From Angiostrongylus vasorum (taxonomy: Eukaryota > Nematoda > Chromadorea > Rhabditida > Metastrongylidae): a DNA stretch of 64,000 bases. The notes beneath the pieces were generated by a model. The model saw only the letters and a program-made list of their open reading frames with translations. It was not told where the DNA came from and made no database searches. The position numbers and the translations under genes were made by a program. Below are positions 44,821-55,948 of the stretch, piece after piece (within the stretch, counting starts at the first letter, position 1; each line of letters opens with the position of its first letter). Location of the stretch: NCBI GenBank assembly GCA_018806985.1, contig JADANN010000435.1, positions 1 to 64,000 of the forward strand, written 5' to 3'.

Positions 44821-44983
44821 CTGATTGACAATAATGTGGTCCATTTCTTCTGATATAGACGCCATATTCGTGATAGCCCATGCCGCGTCAATAAGTGCTT
44901 CTTCTGGAGGTACGTTGTCTTCAAGAATACGCAGCAAAGAGAGACCTGAACGATGAACCATCAATTTCTTGACTCCGTTTCGC
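44821..44983 (-). pseudogene. Importin-alpha-like armadillo exon spanning the palindrome edge
   Basis: After the acceptor 'acaatag' the minus strand encodes RNGVKKLMVHRSGLSLLRIL, EDNVPPEEALIDAAWAITNM and ASISEEMDHIIVNQ, then the donor 'gtaaag'. This matches the importin-alpha ARM segment 'RNPPI..LI.SG..P.LV..L....LQFEAAWALTNIASGTSEQ' in order and spacing. The inner palindrome border (44913) lies inside this exon, at LED / NVPP. The exon itself is open. The gene is judged broken because of the stop and RTE in the next exon. Confidence 0.7.
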
Positions 44984-45609
44984 CTATTGTAACTATTAGT
45001 AACATTTGTCATTTCTTTAACAATTTGTGGCTAGATATATGCTTCAGTGTTTCCGTGCAATGAATGAACAGTGGAGTTTCATAGCCAGGCAATCCAGCGA
45101 AGCTAAGGAGTTCGATGGCTCCACTGAGCAAGCCAGTTAAGAGCAAATGTACGAAAACAAGAACCTGACGAAAGACATGTGGAACACGTGGCAGCTCTCG
45201 TGCCATGAATGACAAAAGAAAATCGCCTCGTAGCAAAACCAATGAGCAGCCCTGGCGCTAGCCAACTACCAACGGAGATTTTGCTGAGTGCGACTCGAAT
45301 AAGCAGATGATCAATGAGTTCACAAGTTCACAGGGAGTACATGTAACACATTGTGATTATTGTTATCCGTCCTCCACATCAGTCGACTATTCATCAAGAT
45401 ACAAGGTCTCCCAGAATGAAGAGTGTGGTGGAATGGGAGCCGAAAGCAATGTTGCACCGCATTAAGGCGGAGTTGGTTTCACAGCATGGACCTTCGAAGT
45501 TTTTTACGATGAAACAACTTGTTTTCGTTCCATGCTTATTTAGTCATTACCTGTACTGTTATTCTATGTTGATTGGGCAAAAATTTATAACCAAATGACT
45601 GACAAATAC

Positions 45610-45890
45610 TTACTTGCTTGGATACTTGGATGGACCGCCCTCACTGGTTGTGCGGGCGCCATCATAACCCCACTTCTGTGAAGTTTCGCCGCTGGTTTAG
45701 CCATTGTGATTCCCTGGAGTCCCGAAGTCAGGCAGGCCAAAGTCTTCCCCATGCCGTCGCCACCACAGGTAGTTCCTGCCTTTCTGGGTCAGGGAGAGAT
45801 TTGCCACCATGCGACTAGTTTGATACAAGGACGGTGATGGATTCTGGTATAGGTTTACTCTTAGCTGGGGTTCCTGATGAAAATGCCGAC
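45610..45890 (+). repeat. Dispersed repeat family B copy, mirror
   Basis: Reverse complement of 40160-40440. Confidence 0.75.
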
Positions 45891-46689
45891 TGAGAAATAC
45901 ACAGCAACTAACTAGGCGTTTCCTCCAACAGATGACTTCACGCTTAGTTTTTAAAAAACCCAACAAACTGCCCCATTGCTCTTATCGCGGAAGGTCCCCA
46001 AAACGACAACTTTTGGTCCTGAAAGTTCGAACAGTTGGCTAGAACGCCTGACCATGCTAGGGAAAACTAGGTCGATGTAATCTTCCACTGACTTTGTGAT
46101 AATGCAGGGCAGGAAAATTAAGTGGAAAAATTCCTATAGTATCTTAACGATGATAGAAAGAGTAAAGGAATCGTTAGCGAGTGAGTGCCACGAGAAAATA
46201 TCACACTGTTGTTAGAATGCTTCTTCAACTTTCTTTCCCATTTCTTTTTTTCTTTTTTCCTTTTCCTTTCAGCGACAAAATTGACTACGCAATTCCGAAT
46301 AGGAGCTTCGTCGATTTATAAACGAGTTTAATCCAGAAAAGCGGCAATTTCTGCTATAAGCATGTCATCAATTTTATTTTAAGTGGAGTTGTCAAGCTCT
46401 TTATGACACGGGTGGCGATACTTAGGACGAGCACTTCATGTTGCCGCATTTCGACGTCAACACACATCCATATCGTGGAATGCGATGGTATAGTAATAAA
46501 AAAGAAAACGATATTCTCACATAGAAACCAAGAAAGCACCCAATACAACCCTTACCTCTAGAAGTGAACAACTTAAGAAAATTCGCGCACTAATTCGATG
46601 CATCCATTCACTGCGACAGAAGACGTTACGCCAAATGAGAAAAGCACGAAACCTCCTTGTTTCTTTAACTAATTAGTTTCTTCATTTCA

Positions 46690-49120
46690 TTCCTATGTTG
46701 TCCAAAGCCAATGCTCCTATAATATTCTAGAGGGTGGAGGTAAATATTTTGGTGAGACGGTATCGTCTCTCTAACTCCCCTTTTGACGACGATATCGTCT
46801 TAGAATGATTATATCTTGGCTGTAAACTTTTTTCTACAGCTCATGAAGAATCCTTATATACTGAGAAGGGATTCCCTGAATGTCTAGGGCTCCCATTACT
46901 GCTTTTATCTCAGTTTAGTCAAAAGCGTTCTTTAAATCGATGAAAGTAAGAGAAAGCGATCTTTTGTACTCTCGTGATACTTCAGTGAGTCTTGCCATGT
47001 TGTGGATGGTAGTCCACTGTACCAAATCCTTATCGACAACCTGGTTTCTCACGTGGCTCCTCTTCGTCCAGTGCTCTGTCAATCCCGTTCTGGATAAAAA
47101 GTTTATAGGCGAAACACAGCAAGCAGATTGGGCTATAGTTGCTGTTATCGTGGAGGTCACCATTCTCCAACAATAGCACTGTACTGTTGGTCTTCCACTG
47201 GTTAGGAACTTGCAATTAAACTAGACAGGTAACGTGTGAACAGTAAAACCAGCATGCTTACGAGGACTGGCGGGAGGTTCTTCGGGTGTTCACATCTCAT
47301 CCTGTCGGGAACAGGTGCTGTTTGATTTATCAGCGACGAAATAGTATGTCGGATTTCGGGAGGGAGAACCGGAGGTATGACATATCCTTCCTCCTTCATT
47401 TCATACGAGGAAAGGAGAACATGGCTATTGAGGAGATCTCAGTAGTATTCGTGAATGATTTTCTTTATTGCCTTTATGGACGATGTAACTGTCCCGTCTG
47501 AGCGGCGGAATGCAATCATCTTGGTTCTGTAATTGGCGAAGCTTCAGTGGGCTTTGCGAATGCTTTTCCCATCCTTTGCAACTTCGACCACTACTGCTGT
47601 TCTTCTCTCTTTAAGATCTTCTTTTATCGCCTGTCTGCATTGTTTTTGCAAGTTCGGACGCTCGCTATCGGTTGCCTACAGCTCGCGCAATTCCATGCTG
47701 GCGTATCAGCTCGAGTGTTTCTGGAGACAGATATCATTTAGCGACCTTCGAACTCTCAGCTTTCACAGCGGCGCTAATGTGAAGATGTTGAGTAGCCGAT
47801 TGTATTCCTCGTCGATGTTATCGAAAACGGTATTTTCCCAGCAGCCGACCAATAAATTGAATAATTCCCAGTTTCTGGTGCCTTTGCGAATTCGTTTTTT
47901 TAAATCTAGCTGCTTTTTTCTCCTTTCACGGCGAAATGGAATCTTGTTCGAAGGAGCCGATAGTCTGGTCCCGTGTAGAATTTTGGGACGACAGCGACAT
48001 CGATAATCCAAATCTTTATGCTGCAATCCCTGGAAGACTGCCACATCCTGCGTTGAGGATGGGGGCTTCACGAATTGCGGGTTACAATCGACGGTCTTAG
48101 TCGTCACGGTGAACTCGGACATTCGCTCACCCTCCTCATTCCTTATTAATCCGTGGGTCCCAATTTTACGTTCTTCGGAGATTCTTCTTGGTCCAGTCTT
48201 CGCGTTAAAATATTCAATTATGACCTTGAAGAATGCATGGTAGAACTCTGTAGAACTTCTCCAAATCTATAGAGAACGCTTCAACTTCTTGTTCAATATA
48301 GTTTGATGTCGGCGCGTGAACGACGAAGATTGTTAAAGCCGGTATTGATCCACATCTCTTTAATCTAGAAGCCCGATTCGGGTTGTAAGCTGTTCGAATG
48401 AATCGATGTTCATGGAGAAACTCGTGTTGACAAGAACGCCGAGGCTACCGACTCCTCTAGTGTCGCACGTTCCGAGAAACAGCTCTTCTGCGCAGTCATA
48501 GACGGCGCTGAATGGATGGCATCGACTCGTCTCCGCAAAGTCGACGACGTCGTACCTCATCCTTCTTGCTTGCGTGATCAAGTCTTCTATCGACGACTCA
48601 GATGCAAGTGTACGTGCATTGTAGGGACAGATCGTCACCTTAGTTCTTCGCGATCCAGGCAGCTTCCCTTGGCCCTGAGATTTTAGCAACCTCTCCGTAC
48701 TCGTCCAGCCCAATGCTGCCGAATTGGGGCTCTTTCGGGTCAGGGGAATGAGGCCTGTTTCTTTTACTGTGTTTAGCATTTTGATACCCACGTATAGCTT
48801 GCTGAGCTCTGAACGTGGTGGCTGGGTATACTCACCGGTATCTTACCACTCTCTCCCATGGTGGACATGAAGCTTATTTGTTGGAAGTGACTCCTACCCG
48901 CTTCCCTTATAGTTCCCTGTCGCTTGATTGCAGTGTTTTTGTCCGATTTGAATTGTAGAATACAATTCTTGAACGCACCCACAGACACATGAATGAATAC
49001 ACCTCGTAAATACAGAAAGTATGTAGAAATCGGCGCAGTAGAAACAGAGAACCCATCTCCTGGATCCGTCTTCGTCTCAGGTAAGTAAAGGTCGATTTTG
49101 GTCAGCGATTAACCACCTAT
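46690..49120 (-). mobile_element. Degenerate RTE-type retrotransposon (right arm)
   Basis: Reverse complement of 36930-39365, with one-base run differences (for example five versus six A near 38131/47918, and four versus five C near 37990/48061) that move frames but not homology. Confidence 0.85.
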
Positions 49121-49596
49121 CCGCCACTTGGGGACGCGTCACGTAGTCTCGCGACTAGCCGGCTCAAGATCCTTCTCATGAGGGAGATGTGCGGTGGAAG
49201 TCCTAGGGAGTTCCACCAACGTTGAAGAGGACCATTTTTCAACTGATAAAGCCCGAAAGTGTGGGCTATATATGGATAACTGTGATCACCTATCCATTTA
49301 ACGCATATGGATATCACGAGGCACCTTACCCATCGTTGTGGACTAAGTTTCGTTTCGAAATACTCGCAGCTTGACTTATCGATGGTAGTGTTGCTCTTGT
49401 TTGCTACGAACTAAGTCAGTTAGTTGTCAGTTTACAAAGTCAGATAGTTACTAGTGTATATGAGTGGGACATAATCTATTTCCTTGAAGCACTTAAAAAA
49501 AAGGATACGGATAAGTGAACGGTGACGATTGACAACTACGCTTAGTTAAGGGCATCAAGCTGAGTTTTCACAATGATCACAAATCTCACCAGAAGT

Positions 49597-50162
49597 TTAT
49601 TTTTTTTTCGGATCAGGAAAATGCCATAGCGGATCAGTGGCGAATATATGCCGAAAGTACAGAACAGCAGCCTCCTGTAGAATGTCACTTCGTTATTTTG
49701 TATTTTGACAGTTGAATTGGAACTTCTTAGGGCTTTACGCATTTAGAAGAGTTAAGTAGAGAGATATAAGAGTGATGTAGTAAACGCTCACTTTTGCATA
49801 TGCGGTGGAATTTTCTCCGAGTGTTTCGAGAAAATCTTTTTGTTCACCATCTAATCCAGCTGAGTCATTAGATGCGAGAAAGTACGGTGCGGTCTCTAAG
49901 CGAGCAAGAGGTATTCTTTGTATGCGTCGTCTTTTACTTATAACAGAGTGTTGGGCAACGATACGAGTCAAACTCACATTCATACGAAGAGCTTCTGCAA
50001 TAAGGGGCCGCTAGATGCGATTGCGAACAGAGAAATGAAGCAAACCGCAGTTAAAAAGAAAGGGCAAGTATGATAGCGGTATCTAAATGATAGCCGACAA
50101 TCGCGATTAGTGTTACATACATCGTTTGATCTAAGGAATATAGTTGGAGCAGGTATGGTCCT
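49597..50162 (-). pseudogene. 3' exons of an unidentified membrane-protein gene (right arm)
   Basis: Mirror of 35890-36454. Last exon at 49597-49674, middle exon at about 49792-50010. The C-run here has four bases, so the two arms read different frames across it. Confidence 0.45.
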
Positions 50163-50463
50163 GAAATGTTCCTGCTTGTCTAACAACTTTCTAACAAGTT
50201 TCTGTGACACAATGCGCCGAATCAGAGAAACGGATGCAGGATAAAGTGTTCAGCATTTATGAATTCTACACGAATGCGCCATGCATTTAAGTCCATTTGT
50301 AGCAATGTAGCATCGCTGCACCCATGGTGTATGTCAGAACGAACATCCCTGATTGTAGTTCCTCAGTGTCATTTGGTATTTCCTTTTTAAAGTCTTCATT
50401 TTTTTTTGCCTAAAGCTACCAAAATCTTCCTTTATTTCTTCGCGTTATACAGCAGCTTTATCA

Positions 50464-52687
50464 CTTTCGGGTTTCGGTTTCCATTCACGAATTTAACTTG
50501 TTGAACTTCATGAGCTCACTTTTAACCCATATGCTTTGATGGTACAAATGCCGTTCATCAAACAGCCGGCTTGTGCTCAATCATTGTTTTATTGGTTACT
50601 TTGAATGATTATTTTGATTTTTTTCTACCGATTATTTTAGAAGGCCAGGTTTCTGAGCAAAGCGTGAAGACTATGTAATCTTAGTTAAAGATGAATATAT
50701 TAAACTCAAATTCCCACTAATCCATTGATAATCTTTGCTCAGTCTCGTTGCACGAACCACTGTTGTACATCGCAATTTAGAATGCGTGAAAATCTCTGGC
50801 CACGACCAGGAAGTGAAACTTTGAAGCGAATAAGAAATATTATATTCAAAACCCTTCCTGTACCTTCGAAATATCAAAGAGAATTTTCAAGGCCTGCAAC
50901 CCAAGGACTGTTCTATTTTTTTCTCACAAAAAGCTTGTTCTTTCGCCCGAAAAATTTCGGGCAGAAAGCGCAAAAATGAAAATACAGTGCAGCGGAATGA
51001 TTCCTTGGAGCCAGTTATCTTAGCAAGCTTAAGTGGGATCTCAGCGCTCACTTAGGGCTGTTAGTGGAAAACTAGTTGCAGAAAAGAAATGCAATACACA
51101 CTTGTTCCCTACTCTCCTCAGTTCATTAATACTCAAGCTATACTTAGATCTTCGAGGCACTAGTTTCAATAAATAAATAGTCAGAAATGATTATACACTT
51201 GTTGTCTTAAGTTGTATGGAGTCTCGTTTTCCGTGTCCGCATGGTGCAGCCTCGGCAGTCACTCGTCAACCTTCTGTTGACAACGTAGGGAACACTTGAA
51301 ATAATTCTTGCTGGTTTTCGTAAGCTCATCAAGTGAAGGCGTTAATGGATAAGTCCAACCTTTATAAAACAAATTCTTTCGGCTTTCTATGCAAATTTTT
51401 CGTTTATAAGGAAACACAATGGCGTGCATGTTCTTCACTGAAAATCGTTTCCAGAAATGTCGTAGTCAGCGTATGCAATTTGTGCCAGGATATAGCAGTG
51501 ACAAAGTTCACCAGGGATAAATTTCATCACATTTTCGACAGAACGGAGAACTAGGTGATAGCATTTGGCGTACGTAAGTTTCGGTGCCTCTGGATTTTTC
51601 TCTCTGGGTTCCATTCATGGGCGGAGTTTGCTGCGATGGGTTAGGTCGCCTATTTATTTTTGAAAATAAGGCTCATGTGCAATGTTTTTTTGATCTCCAG
51701 TCTCTTCAAAGGCCACGTTTTCATGTCTTCATATGAAATTACAAGGTACGTAGTTCCACCTGTTCTCTTCCGAAATCCGGCGTGCTATCTCGTTTCTGGT
51801 GAAGTGAACAACGCTAGTTATGGACAGGATGCCTCGTAGACATCCGACTTTAAGTCTGTTCTTTTGTTAATTACTTCAAAAAGCAGTTAGCACTTACTGT
51901 TCATGAAAAACGGAATCTGAAGAGGAACACGATTGAAATGCTACATTAATCGCTAATTGAAAGCCTGGTGAATGTTTTACAAAGTTTTGGATTTTTTTGC
52001 CAACAACATCTTCCATGAGCTGAAAAAATCGTTCTTTGACTGAAATCGATAATTTTTTTACCGGTCATTCGATCAATGAGTATTAACGTACAGCTTTGTT
52101 ATGATACTGACGATCCTTCAACATATACAAAAAAGTTCTCCAAGGAATCATTCCTTTGCGTTGTACTTCCATTTCTACGCTCTCTACCCGAAGATTTCGA
52201 GAAAAAAGAACATGTTTTTTGTGAGGGAAAAAAACACATTTCTTGGCTTACAAGCCCTGAAAATTCTCTTCATCATTTAGAACATACAGGAAGGGTTCTG
52301 AATAAAATATTTCATCTCTTCTCTTCAAAGTTTTTCTTCCTAGTCGTAGCCTGAGGTTTCCACGCCTTCTAAATTGCGATGTACAACAATGGCTCATGCA
52401 ACGAGACTGAGCAAAGACAATCGATGGATTAGTGGAAATTCGGGTTTAATTTATTCTTCTCTGACTAAAATTACATGATCTTCAAGCTTTACTCAGAAAC
52501 CTGGTTTTCCAAGATAATCGGTAGAAAAAAATCAAATAGTCATTCAAAGTAGCCAATAAAACAATGATTGAGCACAAGGCGGCTGTTTGATGAACGGCAT
52601 TTGTGCCATTAAAGGATTATGCGGCTTAAAAGTCACCTCATGAAGTTCAACAAGTTACATTCGTGGGTGGAAACCGAAATGCGAAAG
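50464..52687. mobile_element. 2.2-kb long-TIR element, mirror copy
   Basis: Reverse complement of 33366-35587. TIRs at about 50464-51045 and 52063-52687. Confidence 0.75.
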
Positions 52688-52689
52688 AG

Positions 52690-52838
52690 CCTGTTGTTAT
52701 TTGTTTTCTTAATTGCTGTTATTTGTTGTGATTTATTACTGTTATTTGTTGTCATCAACTGACATTATTTTTTGTTATTAATTGCATTTATTTGTTGTCA
52801 TTAATTGCTGTTATTTGTTGTTATTAACCGCGGTTATT
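52690..52838 (+). repeat. Minisatellite of 'ttatttgttgt'-like units, mirror
   Basis: Reverse complement of 33215-33362. Confidence 0.8.
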
Positions 52839-52864
52839 TGTTGTGTTTCGTTTTTATATTAAAG

Positions 52865-53292
52865 ATGTGGAGAGTCATTCAACGTGTCATATCTACTCCA
52901 GATAATCACTCACTAAAGGTTATGGAGTGCGTAAACTACTGTGTAACGGAAGCTTCGAAAGGTGCGAGCATAGATCTATACCGGATTACCTCTGCCAGAA
53001 CTCATTACGAAACAGTTGTCTGCAAAGACTGGTGCGATACACACTGCGATTGGCTTAGCTGTCAAGGGATGCGTGTTTGCGTAAGTTCTCTGGAAGTTAG
53101 CAACACCTTTTGTTACCCAATTTTCTTAAAGTTCACCAGAACTTGGAAGAAGACATAAAGCTTAATCGTCCTAGAGAATACTCCAGCTTGGTTCGTCGAG
53201 CTGCGACCACGTACATGGGCGTCTTCGGATTTTCATACAGGTTCAGCTCCTGCCGCTTCAGGATCTACGACGTTCTCTACTTGTCGACATGA
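52865..53292 (+). CDS. Putative two-exon Cys-rich protein (right-arm copy)
   Basis: Exon 1 (52865-53080) starts at an ATG and encodes 72 residues with a Cys-rich end (CVNYC, then CKDWC, THCDWLSCQGMRVC). A good donor 'gtaagt' follows. A 59-nt intron ends at 'ttcaccag', and exon 2 (53140-53292) adds 50 residues, joined in phase, to a TGA stop. The short intron fits a nematode. The family is not recognised. An in-frame upstream ATG (52805) would add a hydrophobic, signal-like stretch, but that depends on a T-run that differs between the arms (five versus four T). An 11-mer minisatellite lies just upstream. Confidence 0.4.
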
Positions 53293-53522
53293 TGTGTGCT
53301 GATTGAGTGCAGTTGTCGACGGAATCGCAATCATCCTGAAATGGATGTATTTCAGAAAAGAACTGGAACCTAAGCAGACACAAAAAATGAGGCAAATACG
53401 GTGAAATCAGATGAAATTTGTATGACCATCGTAAACGTAATCAGAATTTTCCCATATAGTACCCTGCTGTAAATAACTGTAGTAGGAAGTAAATAGAAAA
53501 GTTAACATTGTGATATCGACAG

Positions 53523-53903
53523 CAGCCGCAAATTACTTACTTGGATACTTGGATCACTGATTATGCGGGCCATAGCACAATCTCCATTTTTTCGGAGATT
53601 TGCTGGTTTAGCCATTGTGGTTCCTTCGAATCCCGAGGTCAGCGCGGCTGAAGTGTGGCCCAGGTCGTCACCACCACACCTAGTCGCAGCCATCGTGGAT
53701 CAGAGGGAATTTTGCCACCATTCGACAAGTTTGATACCAGGACGGCAGTGGATCCTGGTATTGGTTTATTCCTAGCTAGTCTTCCTGATGGAAACGCCAG
53801 ACTAATTCTCAGCCTGGAAGTCGCTGCCAATGAGATGAATCCCCCCTGTACATCGGAACCCGACATCCAGGAACACCTCCCAGCCACGATGAGGCAGTAA
53901 ACC
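53523..53903 (+). repeat. Dispersed repeat family B copy, mirror
   Basis: Reverse complement of 32150-32530 except for a cluster of about four substitutions and one indel within 16 bases near 53847-53863. Confidence 0.75.
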
Positions 53904-55602
53904 TTCGGGAGGAGCCTCAGGTTAACCGGGTTCAATGTCGCTTTGTGCTTCCAATTTCAATCCCGTTGATGGGCGACTGCTGATACCACCCTTTAGGTTA
54001 GCTGCTGAAAGAAAATCAAAATGAAGGACCTGCAGAGTGTGGTGGTGAAAACCTTAGTCCCCAGAGAGGGTAATAGCGTGTTCAGTCCTCACCGCAGATA
54101 CCTGCGGTACGGAGTTTTGCGAATATTTCAGCATCATTGCGGCTGTATTGTCAGGACTCTTTGCCATACAGAAGCGCATGGGTTTGCTAAAATGTAACCA
54201 GGAAACGAAGAAAAAAAATGCGAATGGGGAAATGCAGAAAGTAAGCTCGTAGAGAAAAAAAGTAACGAGAATGTAGCGGTCTAAAAAAACAACTACCTGC
54301 TAGTGTTTACTTGCAAAATCAGTACCCCCTATAACAAAAGCAGATAGTCTGGAACACAAAGATGTCGAAAGATTTGGAGAAATTAGAGGACCGCTTGCTT
54401 TAAATGCTGGAGTGGATTGAGTAAATGTGCTCCAAGTCACCGATTCCTTGCGCGCGGTTGCGAAGCGGCTTCTCACACCGGCCATAGTTCAAATCGGTAC
54501 ATTCACCATTGCTGTCCAATACTTATAATAATTACCTATGCGTCGTTCAATGCCTATCAGATTGTATTCCCCTAGTGAGGAACGGCTAAGTAAGGTATGT
54601 GTTTATGGGATTTCTACACGTAATAAATGGGTTCATTCTTCAAAGAGGACGATCGGTGGGCACCAGCTATCCATGGGACACCCCTCCACCTAGTACCGAA
54701 AGTGTCTCAGGATTGAGAAATCACCGAGAGCGAATTGGTAACGTGTTTTTCTTTCTATTACATTGGTCGGAGTTTATGGTGCACCTATGTTTACGTGGAC
54801 ATGTTTAGAACGGCGTCACTCACGCCTTGCTCTACATGTTCCTGCAGGCAATGACAATTCCGTCCGGTCATCTGTTAGGGGAATTCAAAAATCCAGACAT
54901 TTTATCGCTGTGGCCAAGTGATAAATCTCTAGCCATGCCCGTAGGAGGTCTAATGCTACCGTAGGTGTTTACTAGTCGCCACCAGAGCGAATGGTTTTGG
55001 AAAGGATAGGCATTCAGAAAGATCGCCTTTAAAACAATTGCGTGTTTTCAACGCTTTCTATAGCAGTCATGTGCTTTCGTGGAAAATGCTGTTCACAGAA
55101 ACATTTATCCCGCAATCTAGAACGAACTTTATACTGTACACTATTCACATGGATTTTATAGTTCTTACATAGCGGCACGTCTCGTGGTGCACCGAGCTGC
55201 TCCTAATACCAGCTCAGTTAGCATGTTTCATGACGAATTAGGAATAATAATGCCTCGTTGATTTTTTTGAAAGACTGGTGTAGCTTCCCAATTTCTTTAG
55301 CGCTAGGCCAGTATCTACCAGAACAACACAAAGAATGCGTGGACTGCATTGATTTCGATGCGCAGTACAGGTGGAGGGAAAATAAACGGAGTCCCATGTG
55401 TTTCGCACGCAAATTTAAGAGTTGCAGCGAATGTGTTAATTTCTTTAATGCAAACACAGTTGTGCATTTGAAATATTTTCAGGGAGCTGTACGAGGCGTG
55501 CTGACCTGTTCGCCCAATGGCACTCTTCGACAAGGGATTCATCCGTTGGGTACGATATACGAGGTAGATTAGAGGTTATTTATAGTTTTGAACATATGTT
55601 CA

Positions 55603-55948
55603 CTAGTTATCTCCCAGAAGCTTACTGCCTCATTGTGACAGGGTGTCGGACTACGATGTACAGCAGGGGATTCCTTCTCCCCGGCAGGGTCTTCCAAGCC
55701 GAAAAGGGGTGCGGTGTTTCCACCGGGTAGCCCAGCTAAGAGCAAACCAAGACCAGGATCCACCATTGTCCTTGTATCAAACTAGTCGCATGATGGCAAA
55801 TCCCCGTCTGATCCACAAGGTCGGTGACTGCCTGAGGTGGTGGCGACCTGGGACGGGCGTTGACCAGGCTGACCTCGGAACTCCAGGCAAGTACTGGGGC
55901 CCGCAAAACCACTGAGGACGTACCGTTCAAGTATCCAAGTAAGTAAGT
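55603..55948 (-). repeat. Dispersed repeat family B copy, mirror
   Basis: Reverse complement of 30105-30450. One C-run differs by a base between the arms (five C at about 30384-30388 versus four here). Confidence 0.75.

Larger units (their letters stand above)
41146..44912. other. Non-palindromic spacer between the arms
   Basis: This 3.77-kb stretch has no reverse-complement partner in the window. It contains an inverted pair of Penelope-type termini (41377-41610), a SINE-like piece (about 42240-42370), a Penelope reverse-transcriptase 5' half (42430-42990), an RTE 3' half (about 43010-44397, minus strand) and importin-alpha-like exons (44398-44983, minus strand). It is the part of the locus where long reads could be anchored uniquely. 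Confidence 0.9.

Noticed and set aside
54538..54740. Possible two-exon ORF (start at 54538, 50-nt intron)
   Set aside because: All tested acceptors put the second exon into a frame with early stops.
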